Assembly (NCBI GenBank): GCA_030690405.1
Contig: JAUYGU010000072.1
Coordinates: 1 to 37,241 of the forward strand
Length of the DNA stretch: 37,241 nucleotides
Direction: 5' to 3'
Origin: Dehalococcoidia bacterium
GTDB taxonomy: Bacteria > Chloroflexota > Dehalococcoidia > SM23-28-2 > RBG-16-64-32
Both the position numbers and the translations under genes were made by a program. Of this stretch, positions 22,620-31,193 are shown piece after piece; position 1 is the stretch's first letter, and every line of letters begins with the position of its first letter. The notes below the pieces were generated by a model. It was not told the DNA's origin. It did no database searches and worked only from the letters and a program-made list of their open reading frames with translations.

Positions 22620-23552
22620 ATGCGGACGCTATCGTTGGCGGCCAGACTCACGATCACCGCCGCCGTCCTGGCCTCTCTGGCCGTCTTGGCCCTCGCCTGC
22701 GGCGGCGGCAACGGCACCGGGGTCACGGAGATCACGGCCGTGGTGGCCAACAGGGAGGTGGTCGTCGGGGAAAACCGGTTCGTCGTGGGGCTGCTCGACC
22801 AGGACACCGAAGCGATCACCGGCGCCAAGGTGGCGTTCCGCTTCTTCAAGCTGGACGGCGACCAGGAAACGCCGAAGGGAGAGGCCAAGGCGAAGGCGGT
22901 TACCGTCGAGAGATCCTACACTCACACGCACGCCGACGGCAAGGTGGAGAAGCACAGCGCGGGGGAGACCGGGGTGTACGTCGCCCACCCCACCTTTGAC
23001 GAGGCCGGCAGCTGGGGGGTTGAGGTGACGGCCACCATCGACGGCAAGAAGTTCGACCCCGTCGGCGCCGCCTTCACCGTCCTCCAGGAAGGCAAGTCTG
23101 TGGCGGTGGGCGCCCAGGCGCCCCGCAGCGACACGCTGACCCTGAAGGACGTGACCGACGTCGCGGAAATCGACACGTCCGACCCGCCGATCCCGGAGAT
23201 GCACACACTGAGCATCGCGGAGGCGGTGACCTCCGGAAATCCCTCGGTCATCGTCTTCGCCACGCCGGCATTCTGCCTGAGCCGGGTCTGCGGGCCTACC
23301 AAGGAGATCGTGGACGAGCTGTTCCGGCAGTACAAAGACGAGGTTGGCTTCGTGCACGTGGAGCCGTACGACCTGGAGAAGGCGCGCAACGGCGAGGGGC
23401 TGTTCTCCATCAAGGCCGCCACGGAGTGGGGCCTGCAGTCCGAGCCGTGGGTGTTCCTGGTTGACCGCGACGGCATCGTGACCGCCAAGTTTGAGGGCGT
23501 GGTGAGCCTGGACGAGCTGAAGGCCGCCCTGGACCCGCTTATCGCCGGCTAG
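22620..23552 (+). CDS. thioredoxin-like lipoprotein
   Basis: 310 residues from ATG 22620. Signal peptide with lipobox LALAC (Cys27). An Ig-like beta domain follows (about 30-165; VVGENRFVVGLLDQD, DEAGSWGVEVTATIDG). The C-terminal thioredoxin fold (about 200-305) has FATPAFCLSRVCGPTKE, a C-x4-C rather than C-x2-C pair, and the cis-Pro region SEPWVFLVDRDG. Probably an extracytoplasmic redox or chaperone protein tethered to the membrane. The gap gene lies just upstream without obvious functional link. Confidence 0.8.
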   Translation: MRTLSLAARLTITAAVLASLAVLALACGGGNGTGVTEITAVVANREVVVGENRFVVGLLDQDTEAITGAKVAFRFFKLDGDQETPKGEAKAKAVTVERSYTHTHADGKVEKHSAGETGVYVAHPTFDEAGSWGVEVTATIDGKKFDPVGAAFTVLQEGKSVAVGAQAPRSDTLTLKDVTDVAEIDTSDPPIPEMHTLSIAEAVTSGNPSVIVFATPAFCLSRVCGPTKEIVDELFRQYKDEVGFVHVEPYDLEKARNGEGLFSIKAATEWGLQSEPWVFLVDRDGIVTAKFEGVVSLDELKAALDPLIAG

Positions 23553-23570
23553 CGGCCAGGCGCGGCCTCC

Positions 23571-23600
23571 TTGACCACGCGGGCGGCGAACCGATACAAT
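23571..23600 (+). promoter_or_regulatory. promoter of ffh
   Basis: TTGACC (23571-23576), 18-bp spacer, TACAAT (23595-23600); only 13 nt to the ATG and no ribosome site, so the leader would be a few bases. Confidence 0.55.
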
Positions 23601-23613
23601 CCTCTTCGTAACT

Positions 23614-24942
23614 ATGTTCGAAACCCTGACAGATAAGCTTCAGGGCGTCTTCCGCCGCCTTGGCAGCCACGGTACCATCTCCGAGCAGGACCTCGATGCC
23701 GCCCTGCGCGAAGTGCGCCTGGCGCTCCTGGAGGCCGACGTCAACTTCAAGGTCGTCCGCGAGTTCGTCCAGGGGGTGAAGGAGCGGGCGCTGGGGTCGA
23801 AGGTGCTGGCCAGCCTCACCCCCATGCAGCAGATCATCGACATCGTCAACCAGCAGCTTGTGGAGGTGCTGGGCGGCGGCCAGAGCCGGCTGGAGCACGC
23901 CAAGTCCCCGCCGAGCGTGATGATGATGGTGGGCCTCAAGGGCGCCGGCAAGACCACCACCACCGCCAAGCTCGCCCTCCACCTGCGCCACCAGGGGGAG
24001 AAACCCCTCATGGTGGCAGCGGACCCCGAGCGCGTAGCCGCCGTGGAGCAGCTGATCGCCCTGGGCAAGCAGCTCAGCATCGCTGTGTACGCCCCCAGCG
24101 GGAAGTCCCGCCCCGCGGACGTCTGCAAGGCGGCGCTCAAGGAAGCGAAGAGCAGCGGCGCGTCCACGGTGCTGGTGGACACGGTCGGATACATCCAGCT
24201 GGACCCGGAGGGGCTGAAAGAGTTGGCGGACCTCAGGAAGGCGCTGGAGCCCACGGAGGTCCTGCTCGTCGCCGACGCCATGACGGGCCAGGAGGCGGTG
24301 CACGCCGCGGAGGAGTTCAACCGCGCCGTCAGCCTCACCGGCCTCATCCTCACGAAGCTTGACGGCGACGCCCGCGGCGGCGCCGCCCTCTCCATCCGCG
24401 CCGTCACCGGCGTCCCCATCAAGTTCGTCGGCACCGGTGAGAAGGCGGACGCGCTGGAGCCCTTCCACCCGGACCGCTTCGCCTCCCGAATCCTGGGAAT
24501 GGGCGATCTCCTCACCCTCATCGAGAAGGCGAAGGAGGAGCTGACGGACGAGGACGTGGAGTCCCTCTCAGAGCGGATGAAGAAGGGCACGCTGACGCTG
24601 GAGGACTTCCTGGCCCAGTACCAGCGCGTACGGCGCATGGGCCCGCTGAGCCAACTGATCGGCCTCGTGCCGGGGCTCTCCGCGATCAAGAGCCGGCTCA
24701 ACGTCGAGGAGATGGACGAATCGTATTTCGGGCGCGTGGAAGCGATAATCTATTCGATGACGGTGGCGGAGAGGCGCCATCCCGACATCATCGACGGCAG
24801 CCGCCGCCGCCGCATCGCCAGGGGCAGCGGCACCATGCCCGCCGATGTCAACCGGGTCCTCAAACAGTACCGAGAAGCCAAGCGCATCATGCAGCAGATA
24901 ACCACCGGCCGCGGCGGCAAGATCTCGCCGCTGTTCAGGTAG
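23614..24942 (+). CDS. ffh: signal recognition particle GTPase SRP54 (Ffh)
   Basis: 442 residues. N domain (1-about 90), G domain with P-loop GLKGAGKTTTT (107-117), TKLDGDARGGA (247-) and GTGEKADALEPFHPDRFASRILGMGD. The Met-rich-type M domain (SMTVAERRHPDIIDGSRRRRIARGSG) binds 4.5S RNA and signal peptides. Two usually invariant SRP-GTPase motifs differ: the insertion-box DVYRPAA is DPERVAA (from residue 137) and DTAGR is DTVGY (189-193). The N-M architecture and length are otherwise normal. First gene of ffh-rpsP-khpA-rimM. Confidence 0.95.
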   Translation: MFETLTDKLQGVFRRLGSHGTISEQDLDAALREVRLALLEADVNFKVVREFVQGVKERALGSKVLASLTPMQQIIDIVNQQLVEVLGGGQSRLEHAKSPPSVMMMVGLKGAGKTTTTAKLALHLRHQGEKPLMVAADPERVAAVEQLIALGKQLSIAVYAPSGKSRPADVCKAALKEAKSSGASTVLVDTVGYIQLDPEGLKELADLRKALEPTEVLLVADAMTGQEAVHAAEEFNRAVSLTGLILTKLDGDARGGAALSIRAVTGVPIKFVGTGEKADALEPFHPDRFASRILGMGDLLTLIEKAKEELTDEDVESLSERMKKGTLTLEDFLAQYQRVRRMGPLSQLIGLVPGLSAIKSRLNVEEMDESYFGRVEAIIYSMTVAERRHPDIIDGSRRRRIARGSGTMPADVNRVLKQYREAKRIMQQITTGRGGKISPLFR

Positions 24943-24977
24943 ACCGTCCCGATAACCCCGCACATTGGAGGTGCTTA

Positions 24978-25433
24978 TTGCTCCGAATCCGCCTTTCTAG
25001 AGTAGGCAAGAGGAAGCAGCCGGCTTACCGGCTGGTCGTCGCTGACTCGCACGCCCCGCGAGACGGCGCCTTCATCGAGATCATCGGCCACTACAATCCG
25101 CTCACGGAGCCAGCAACCCTGGTAGTGAAAGAGGACGAAGCGGTGGAGTGGCTGCGACGCGGCGCCCAGCCGTCCGAGACTGCCGCCAAGCTCCTTTCGC
25201 GGATCGGCGTCATGGAGCGCGCCGGCCGCGCCCCCGTAGTCTGGGACCGCACGACGCCCGTGAAGCCCAAGAAGGCAGCCGAGGAAGAGGCCCCGGCTGC
25301 TCCTGCCGCCTCCGCCGCGCCTCCTGCCGCCGCGCCTCCTGCCGCCGCCGAGGCGCCGGAGGCCGAAGCCGCCGCCGAGGCGCCGGAGACACCGAAGCCA
25401 AAGGGGAAAGCCCAGCCACGGAGTAACCCATGA
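24978..25433 (+). CDS. rpsP: ribosomal protein bS16 with Ala/Pro-rich extension
   Basis: 151 residues; TTG start with GGAGG 6-7 nt upstream. Residues 1-about 85 are canonical S16 (IRLSRVGKRKQPAYRLVVADSHAPRDG, EIIGHYNPLT, AVEWLRRGAQPSETAAKLLSRIG). The C-terminal about 65 residues are a low-complexity Ala/Pro/Glu/Lys tail, likely disordered. The stop overlaps the khpA start (ATGA). Confidence 0.95.
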   Translation: MLRIRLSRVGKRKQPAYRLVVADSHAPRDGAFIEIIGHYNPLTEPATLVVKEDEAVEWLRRGAQPSETAAKLLSRIGVMERAGRAPVVWDRTTPVKPKKAAEEEAPAAPAASAAPPAAAPPAAAEAPEAEAAAEAPETPKPKGKAQPRSNP

Positions 25434-25657
25434 AAGAGCTCATCGAATTCATGGCACGCGCCATCGTCGACTATCCGGATGAGGTGGAGGTTACTGAGGA
25501 GAACACGGAGGAACAGATCGTGTTCCACCTCAAGGTGAACGAATCGGACATGGGCAAGGTCATCGGCAAGCAGGGCCGCATCGCCAACGCCATGCGCACC
25601 CTGCTCAAGGTGGCGGCCATCCGCAGGGGCACGAAGGCGATCCTCGAGATAGGCTAA
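25430..25657 (+). CDS. khpA: KH-domain RNA-binding protein KhpA
   Basis: 75 residues, a single KH domain with the GKQGR (GxxG) loop (DMGKVIGKQGRIANAMRTLLK). It forms KhpA/KhpB RNA-binding complexes in other bacteria. Position between rpsP and rimM is typical for the family. Confidence 0.95.
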   Translation: MKELIEFMARAIVDYPDEVEVTEENTEEQIVFHLKVNESDMGKVIGKQGRIANAMRTLLKVAAIRRGTKAILEIG

Positions 25658-25674
25658 CGCCCTCGCGGGACACG

Positions 25675-26199
25675 ATGGAAGAGGTCCCGCCCGGATACGT
25701 CGCGATAGGCCGCGTAGGCGCCCCCTGGGGCGTGCGCGGCGCCGTCAGAGTGCTTCCGCTAACAGACAGACGGGGACAGCTTGCCGCCGGGCGGACGGTC
25801 ACCGTGGCCGGCGAACGCCGGACGATCGAGAGCGCCCGATGGCAGAAGGGGCTGGTCTACCTGCGGCTCTCCGGCCTCGAAGACCGCGAGGCCGCGGCGG
25901 AGCTCCGAGGCCGGCTCCTGGCCATCCCTGAGAGCGAGCTGGAGCCGCTACCTGAGGGCCAGTACTACCGCTTCCAGCTCATCGGCCTCGCCGCCATAAG
26001 CACGGACGGCGAGGAGCTGGGCCGCGTGACGGAGGTCCTGAGCACCGGCGCCAACGACGTCTACGTCGTCCGCGGCGACCGCGGCGAGCTCCTCCTGCCG
26101 GCTACGGACGAGGTGGTGCGCGAGATCGACCTGGAGACCGGCCGGATGCTGATAGAGGCGCTGCCGGGGCTTCTGCCGCAGCCTCGGCGCAAGCCCTAG
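25675..26199 (+). CDS. rimM: 16S rRNA processing protein RimM
   Basis: 174 residues, standard length. N-terminal RimM domain (VAIGRVGAPWGVRGAVRVLPLTD) and C-terminal PRC-barrel (LGRVTEVLSTGANDVYVVRGDRGELLLPATDEVV). Assists 30S head maturation with S19. Gap of 17 nt after khpA. Confidence 0.95.
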   Translation: MEEVPPGYVAIGRVGAPWGVRGAVRVLPLTDRRGQLAAGRTVTVAGERRTIESARWQKGLVYLRLSGLEDREAAAELRGRLLAIPESELEPLPEGQYYRFQLIGLAAISTDGEELGRVTEVLSTGANDVYVVRGDRGELLLPATDEVVREIDLETGRMLIEALPGLLPQPRRKP

Positions 26200-26204
26200 C
26201 TTCC

Positions 26205-26234
26205 TTGACGGGCTTTCGAAGGCGTACCTATAAT
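26205..26234 (+). promoter_or_regulatory. promoter of tRNA-Ala
   Basis: TTGACG (26205-26210), 18-bp spacer, TATAAT (26229-26234), 11 bp before the tRNA 5' end. Confidence 0.75.
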
Positions 26235-26244
26235 CGAGGCAGGT

Positions 26245-26320
26245 GGGGATATAGCTCAATTGGGAGAGCGCTGCCTTCGCATGGCAGAGGTTGCGGGTTC
26301 GAGTCCCGCTATCTCCACCA
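26245..26320 (+). tRNA. tRNA-Ala (anticodon CGC)
   Basis: Complete cloverleaf: 7-bp acceptor GGGGATA/TATCTCC with one G-U, D-arm GCTCAATTGGGAGAGC, anticodon arm CTGCC-TTCGCAT-GGCAG, T-arm GCGGG-TTCGAGT-CCCGC. Discriminator A, CCA encoded (26318-26320). Confidence 0.95.
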
Positions 26321-26323
26321 GTT

Positions 26324-26354
26324 TTGTCTTCCCTCCCGGCCGTTCCGCTATAAT
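26324..26354 (+). promoter_or_regulatory. promoter of tRNA-Arg
   Basis: TTGTCT (26324-26329), 19-bp spacer, TATAAT (26349-26354), 9 bp before the tRNA. Confidence 0.55.
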
Positions 26355-26363
26355 CTTGTTGGC

Positions 26364-26439
26364 GCCCCGGTAGCTCAGTGGATAGAGCAACGGTTTCCTA
26401 AACCGTGTGTCGCGGGTTCGAGTCCCGCCCGGGGCCCCA
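26364..26439 (+). tRNA. tRNA-Arg (anticodon CCT)
   Basis: Acceptor GCCCCGG/CCGGGGC, anticodon arm ACGGT-TTCCTAA-ACCGT, T-arm GCGGG-TTCGAGT-CCCGC. CCA encoded; the discriminator base reads C (26436), unusual for tRNA-Arg (normally A or G). Confidence 0.95.
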
Positions 26440-26456
26440 TTTCTTAGATACGAAAC

Positions 26457-26497
26457 GCCCCCCGGCAGCAAGCCAAATGGCTCCGGGGGGCCTTCTT
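26457..26497 (+). terminator. terminator after the tRNA pair
   Basis: GCCCCCCGG / CCGGGGGGC 9-bp stem around an inner AGCC-aaa-TGGCT hairpin, followed by CTTCTT. Confidence 0.7.
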
Positions 26498-26590
26498 GAC
26501 AGCAATCGTGAATCGCATCCACCTGCTTCTGCATGGTGGCCGCCCGGGCGCACAATCCCGCCAGCGTTGGGTTGGGCCGGTAGCCGCGGG

Positions 26591-27289
26591 CTACCTGTTG
26601 GGCTGGGGCGTGATGCGCAGGTAGGGCTTCAGTTCTCTGTAGCCCGCCGGAAAGAGCTCGTCCGCCTCATCATTGCGGACGGAGGGCAGAATCACCACAT
26701 CGTCGCCGGGCTTCCAGTTAGCGGGTGTTGCGACCTTCTGGTCATCGGTGAGCTGCAACGAGTCAATAACGCGCAGCAACTCGTCGAAGTTGCGCCCCGT
26801 CGCGGCAGGATAGGTGTGGATCAGGCGCACGGTCTTATCCGGATCGATGATGAACACGGATCGCACCGTCTCCGTCGCGTGCGCGTTCGGGTGAATCATG
26901 TCGTAAAGCTGGGCGACCTTGCGATCGGCATCAGCAAGCAGAGGAAAGTTGAGCTCTACCCCCTGGGTCTCGGCGATGTCTCCCGCCCACTTTTCATGGA
27001 AGAAGAGGGGGTCTACGCTGAGGCCGATCACCTTCACTTTGCGCCGGTCAAATTCCGGCTTCAGGCGCGCCACCGTTCCCAGTTCAGTTGTGCAAACGGG
27101 AGTGAAGTCAGCGGGATGTGAGAAGAGGACCGCCCAGCTCTCACCCATCCACTCGTAGAAATGGATGTGTCCCTGCGTTGAATCCTGCGTGAAGTCCGGG
27201 GCTTTGTCTCCCAGTCGCAGCGACGGTGATGGCCGAACCTCTACGGGGGGGCCAGCCCGGCGATCTGTCGGCGCCGTTGCCGCCCGCAT
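26591..27289 (-). CDS. 1-Cys peroxiredoxin (Prx6 type)
   Basis: 232 residues from ATG 27289, preferred for the AAGGAG about 10 nt upstream; ATG 27340 would add 17 residues. AhpC/TSA fold: LRLGDKAPDFTQDSTQG, SHPADFTPVCTTELG with peroxidatic Cys66, and a Prx6-type C-terminal arm (ATPANWKPGDDVVILPSV, GYRELKPYLRITPQP). No resolving Cys visible. Reduces H2O2, alkyl and phospholipid peroxides in the cytoplasm. Monocistronic; a 51-bp imperfect tandem repeat lies upstream. Confidence 0.93.
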   Translation of the reverse strand: MRAATAPTDRRAGPPVEVRPSPSLRLGDKAPDFTQDSTQGHIHFYEWMGESWAVLFSHPADFTPVCTTELGTVARLKPEFDRRKVKVIGLSVDPLFFHEKWAGDIAETQGVELNFPLLADADRKVAQLYDMIHPNAHATETVRSVFIIDPDKTVRLIHTYPAATGRNFDELLRVIDSLQLTDDQKVATPANWKPGDDVVILPSVRNDEADELFPAGYRELKPYLRITPQPNR

Positions 27290-27357
27290 CGCCTCTAAAC
27301 TCCTTGACTTCTCGGCGCCGTATTCGTGCTGGGATAACATAGCTGTTCACCGGCCTT

Positions 27358-27462
27358 CTATGCAGATCCACTGCACAAGTATGTGGTTGTCTTGCCGGGC
27401 CCGGCTTTCTAAGCAAATCCGCTGCGCGAAATCCTGGTTTGTTTCGCCGGGCCTGTCCACGT
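27358..27462 (+). repeat. two imperfect about 51-bp tandem repeats
   Basis: Unit 1 starts CTATGCAGATCCACTGCAC and ends near GCCGGGCC; unit 2 starts CTAAGCAAATCCGCTGCGC and ends CGCCGGGCC. Most positions align with one indel. Located in the divergent region between peroxiredoxin and DUF2277. Confidence 0.5.
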
Positions 27463-27547
27463 AAGGTACTTCACCGAGAACCCCACGTCAAGGGATTTGT
27501 GGGGCAAACCCCTACAAGCACGGGTAATGCCTTACAGGCAAACGGGC

Positions 27548-27553
27548 TATAAT
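27548..27553 (+). promoter_or_regulatory. -10 box of a leaderless gene
   Basis: TATAAT with the ATG starting 7 bp after its last base, i.e. at the expected transcription start. No -35 recognised. Confidence 0.55.
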
Positions 27554-27559
27554 CCGGCC

Positions 27560-27760
27560 ATGTGCCGAAGCATCAAGACGCTCCGCCGCAGCGACGGCCA
27601 GGCCGCCGACGAGGAGGTCCGGACCGCCGCCCTCCAGTTCGTGCGAAAGGTCAGCGGCTACCGCATGCCATCGCGCGCCAACGAGGAGGCGTTCAACTCC
27701 GCGGTCGAAGAGATCGCGGAGGCCTCGCGGCGGCTGCTGGATTCGCTGAAGACGCGCTGA
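27560..27760 (+). CDS. DUF2277 family protein
   Basis: 66 residues. MCRSIKTLRR at the N-terminus and QFVRKVSGYRMPSRANEEAF are the family signature; a helical end (IAEASRRLLDSLKTR) follows. Function unknown; widely conserved short protein. Apparent leaderless mRNA. Convergent with the copper operon, 13 bp away. Confidence 0.9.
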   Translation: MCRSIKTLRRSDGQAADEEVRTAALQFVRKVSGYRMPSRANEEAFNSAVEEIAEASRRLLDSLKTR

Positions 27761-27773
27761 GCGAACGCCTCAG

Positions 27774-27989
27774 CTAGCCGCCCAGCCGCTTGCGCAGCCA
27801 GGGTGTCACGGTGGGCATGAGGATGATCATGCTCAGCAGGAACACCCAGGCGCTGCCGCCCGCGCGGGCCACCCACGAGTAGTCCCCGGTAAGCACCGTC
27901 ACCACGAAGAACGCCCCCGCCGCCAGCGCGGACACCGTCGTGTAGACCACGGCGCTGATCAGCCCCACGTTCCACTCCCCGGAGCTCAT
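27774..27989 (-). CDS. small two-TM membrane protein (copper operon, last gene)
   Basis: 71 residues with two predicted membrane helices (about 8-32 and 44-60), ending WLRKRLGG. Overlaps the copA stop (ATGA). No family recognised; probably an accessory of the exporter or a membrane stress peptide. Confidence 0.75.
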   Translation of the reverse strand: MSSGEWNVGLISAVVYTTVSALAAGAFFVVTVLTGDYSWVARAGGSAWVFLLSMIILMPTVTPWLRKRLGG

Positions 27990-30580
27990 CGTCCCGCCTC
28001 CAGCGCCGGCTCCGCCTCCCGGCGCGCCCGCTCCGGCGAGGCGGCGGGCGGGCCGCGCTTGACCGGCGGCACGTAGCCGCGCATTCGCAGCGTGTTCAGC
28101 GTCACGGAGAGCGAGCTGGTGGCCATGAGCAGCGCCGCCAGCTCCGGGCTCACGACCTGCGCGACGAACGGGTAGAGGATGCCGGCCCCCAGGGGGATCG
28201 CCGCGGCGTTGTAACCGAACGCCCAGAACAGGTTCTGCTTCACCAGACGCATCGTCGCCCTGGCGACCTGCACCGCCGCCACCGCGTCCAGGATGTCGTC
28301 CCGGATGAGGATGACGTTGCCGGTCTCCTTGGCGACGTCCGTGCCGGAGCCGATCGCCATGCCGACTTCGGCCTGGGCGAGGGCCGGGGCGTCGTTGATC
28401 CCGTCGCCGACCATCGCGACGGCCTTGCCCTCCGCCTGGAGCTTGCGCACCTCCTCCGCCTTGTCCTGCGGCAGCACCTCCGCCAGCACCCTATCGATCC
28501 CAAGCTCGCGGCCGATGGCATCCGCCGTGCGACGGTTGTCGCCGGTGATCATCGCCACCTCCATCCCCAACCGCTTGAGCTCCCGCACGGCGCGGACGGA
28601 CGTCTCTTTCAGCGTATCGGCGACGGCGACGAGGCCCAAGGCGCGGCCGTCGGCGGCGACGAACATCACCGTCTTGCCTTCGCCCTCCAGGCGCTCCGCC
28701 TCCGGCAGCAGCCCGTCCACGGCGACGCTCCGGTCCGCCATCAGCTTCCGGTTGCCCAGAAGCACGGCCGCGCCGTTCAGGCTCGCCTCGACTCCGTGGC
28801 CGGGCACGGCCTGGAAGCTGTCCGCCGCGCGCACCTCGATGCCCCTCGCGGCGGCCCCGCGGACGATCGCCTCGCCCAGGGGATGCTCGGAGTTCTTCTC
28901 GGCCGCGGCGGCCAGCCGCAGCACTTCGTCGGACGTACCTTCCATCGCCAGTACGTCGGTGACGGACGGCTCGCCCTTTGTGAGCGTGCCCGTCTTGTCC
29001 AGCACAACCACCTGCACCTTGGCGCTCGCTTCCATCGCGTCGGCGCCCTTGAACAGGATGCCGAACTCGGCGCCCTTGCCGGTGCCCGCCATCATGGCGC
29101 TCGGCGTCGCCAGCCCCACCGCGCAGGGGCAGGAGATGACCAGCACGGTCACCGAGATGAGCAGCGCCAGGCCGAACACCTGCATGTCAGCCAGGGTATA
29201 CGGCGTGAGGACCAGGCGGCTGTCCGCCGTGAACCAGAGGTCGAACCCGGCGAAGAACCAGAAGAGGAATACGGCGAGGGCGAGGGCGTGCACGCCGAGG
29301 ATGAAGTGGCCGGCCACCCTGTCTGCCAGCGCCTGGATGGGCGCCTTCGTCGTCTGCGCCTCCTCCACCAGATTGATGATCTGCGACAGCGCCGTCTCGG
29401 CGCCGACGCGCGTCGCCCGGAAGCTAAAGGCGCCGGTCTTGTTGAGCGTGCCGCCGATCACTTCGTCGCCGGCGCGCTTCTCCACCGGCAGGCTTTCGCC
29501 CGTGACCATCGACTCGTCCACCGCGGAGTAGCCGTCGACGACGGCGCCGTCCACGGGAATGCTCTCGCCCGGGCGGACGAGGCAGACGTCGCCGACCTCG
29601 ACCTCGTCGGCCGGGATATCGAGCTCCTTGCCGTCGCGGAGCACGCGCGCCCGTTTGGGCTGGAGCTTCATCAGCTTGCGTATCGCCTCCGACGTCCGGC
29701 CGCGGGTCACCGCCTCCAGGTAGCGGCCGAGGACGATGAAGGCGGTGAGCAGGGCGGCGGCCTCGTAGAACGTCGCCTTCTCGCCGCCGAAGCCGGCGTC
29801 CGGCCAGAAGGTGTTGATGACGGCGATGAGATAGGCGGCGCCGATGCCGGTGGCGTGGAGCAGGTTCATGTCCGTCACACCGCGACGCAGGCCGTTCCAG
29901 GAGTTCACGAAGAACTGCCGCCCGGGACCGACTACGATGGGCGTCGTCAGCGCGAACAGGAACAGCTTCTCGCCCATGAACGAGGGCAAGACGCTCTCCA
30001 AGGCGCTCCAGGAGTCGCGGAAGGTGCCCAGCATGACGAGGGCGCCCAGCGGCCAGGCGAACAGCATGTTCAGGATCTGCCGCCGGATCTCGGCCTGGCG
30101 AAGCCGGCGCTCGCGGTCCAGCGAGTCCTCGCCCTGGCCCTTCTCGGTCACCTGGTAGCCCAGCTCGCGTACCGTCTTCTTGATCGTCGCGGCGGAGACG
30201 AGCGCCTCCGAGTACTCCACGGCGACCGAATCCGTCGCCGAGGTCGCGCGCACTGAGACGACGCCCGGGAGGGCGTTCAGCGCCGCCGAGATGTTCTCCT
30301 CGCAGTGGGCGCCCATCATCCCGAGAACGAGCAGCTCCAGCCGCGCCCAGGGCACCTCGTAGCCCACGTCCTTGATGGCGCGTTCGATATCGGGGAGAGT
30401 GCAGGCGCCGGGGTCGACGCGGACGGCAGCCTTGCCGCCGGCGAGGCTCACGCTGGCCTCCCGGACGCCGGGGAGCCCCCGCAGCGCCTTCTCGATCGTC
30501 ATCACGCAGGCGGCGCAGGTCATCCCCGCCACGGGGACGGTCAGCTCTTCGATCTTGGTCTGCTTCTCTTCTTGCGACAT
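27986..30580 (-). CDS. copA: copper-exporting P1B-type ATPase
   Basis: 864 residues. HMA1 with [15 protein letters not shown] (CxxC). HMA2 is degenerate ([15 protein letters not shown], one Cys). Eight-TM P1B core follows: actuator TGES, CPC (484-486), phosphorylation D528 in [11 protein letters not shown], the HP motif ([11 protein letters not shown]) and [29 protein letters not shown] with YN and M/S signatures in the last helices ([34 protein letters not shown]) indicates Cu(I)/Ag(I) specificity. Pumps copper out of the cytoplasm. Downstream of csoR in the same operon. Confidence 0.95.
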   Translation of the reverse strand: MSQEEKQTKIEELTVPVAGMTCAACVMTIEKALRGLPGVREASVSLAGGKAAVRVDPGACTLPDIERAIKDVGYEVPWARLELLVLGMMGAHCEENISAALNALPGVVSVRATSATDSVAVEYSEALVSAATIKKTVRELGYQVTEKGQGEDSLDRERRLRQAEIRRQILNMLFAWPLGALVMLGTFRDSWSALESVLPSFMGEKLFLFALTTPIVVGPGRQFFVNSWNGLRRGVTDMNLLHATGIGAAYLIAVINTFWPDAGFGGEKATFYEAAALLTAFIVLGRYLEAVTRGRTSEAIRKLMKLQPKRARVLRDGKELDIPADEVEVGDVCLVRPGESIPVDGAVVDGYSAVDESMVTGESLPVEKRAGDEVIGGTLNKTGAFSFRATRVGAETALSQIINLVEEAQTTKAPIQALADRVAGHFILGVHALALAVFLFWFFAGFDLWFTADSRLVLTPYTLADMQVFGLALLISVTVLVISCPCAVGLATPSAMMAGTGKGAEFGILFKGADAMEASAKVQVVVLDKTGTLTKGEPSVTDVLAMEGTSDEVLRLAAAAEKNSEHPLGEAIVRGAAARGIEVRAADSFQAVPGHGVEASLNGAAVLLGNRKLMADRSVAVDGLLPEAERLEGEGKTVMFVAADGRALGLVAVADTLKETSVRAVRELKRLGMEVAMITGDNRRTADAIGRELGIDRVLAEVLPQDKAEEVRKLQAEGKAVAMVGDGINDAPALAQAEVGMAIGSGTDVAKETGNVILIRDDILDAVAAVQVARATMRLVKQNLFWAFGYNAAAIPLGAGILYPFVAQVVSPELAALLMATSSLSVTLNTLRMRGYVPPVKRGPPAASPERARREAEPALEAGR

Positions 30581-30612
30581 GGCTGTCGAATGGGCTAGCC
30601 GAGATTCCTATG

Positions 30613-30879
30613 TCAGCGCGCCTCGCCCCTCTCAGCCCGCGCGATCAGCTCATCGAGCCGCTCTCGCTCCGCCCTCAACTCGTCGACGATGCCCGCAGGG
30701 GCCTCCGGCCCTCCGTGCGTCTCGCCGCTGCCATGCCCCATGCACATCATCATCCCGTGGCCGCCGTGGCCACCCGTGACGCGCCGCCCCATGACCCAGC
30801 CGCCGACGATCATGCCCACCATCATCAGCGGGCAGGCCAGCACCAGCAGCAGTATCGGAATCCCTATCGCCCATTCCAT
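30613..30879 (-). CDS. His/Met-rich small membrane protein (copper operon)
   Basis: 88 residues. One N-terminal TM helix (GIPILLLVLACPLMMVGMIVG), then a metal-binding stretch rich in Gly, His and Met (VTGGHGGHGMMMCMGHGSGETHG) and a charged helix (ELRAERERLDELIARAER). Likely binds Cu(I) at the membrane and may hand it to CopA. 33 bp upstream of copA. Confidence 0.85.
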   Translation of the reverse strand: MEWAIGIPILLLVLACPLMMVGMIVGGWVMGRRVTGGHGGHGMMMCMGHGSGETHGGPEAPAGIVDELRAERERLDELIARAERGEAR

Positions 30880-30925
30880 CTGTCTGCTCCTTCCTCGGCC
30901 CGCCTCAACTCTTGCTCCCTCTTCC

Positions 30926-31192
30926 TCACCGATTCGCTATCTCGTACAGCTCCATCAGCTCGCTGATCACCTCGTCCTCGCGACCGTCGCGGATGCCGGA
31001 GGCGACGCAGGTGTGGAGGTGGCCCTCCAGGATCATCGCCTCCATCTTCTCGATGGCGCAGCGGACGGCGTACGTCTGCTTGAGGACCTCCGGACAGTAC
31101 TTATCGTCCTGGATCATGCGGCGGACGCCCGCCAGGTGCCCCTCGATGTAGTTGAGCCGCTTGAGCACGCTCTCTCGGGTGGTGTCTTCCAT
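30926..31192 (-). CDS. csoR: CsoR-family copper-sensing repressor
   Basis: 88 residues from ATG 31192, 1 nt after the ABC ATPase stop. All-helical DUF156 fold with the copper triad in exact CsoR spacing: C33 (KYCPEVLKQ), H58 and C62 (EGHLHTCV). Copper binding should release the operon promoter; the likely operator is the palindrome at 33189-33208. The frame is open further upstream but that part is antisense-like. Confidence 0.93.
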   Translation of the reverse strand: MEDTTRESVLKRLNYIEGHLAGVRRMIQDDKYCPEVLKQTYAVRCAIEKMEAMILEGHLHTCVASGIRDGREDEVISELMELYEIANR

Positions 31193-31193
31193 G

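Noticed and set aside
21437..22888. Long minus-strand frame of 483 codons
   Set aside because: Antisense of GAPDH and the following lipoprotein; codon-bias shadow in high-GC DNA.
28796..30256. Long plus-strand frame opposite copA
   Set aside because: Shadow; CopA has all P1B motifs in the minus frame.
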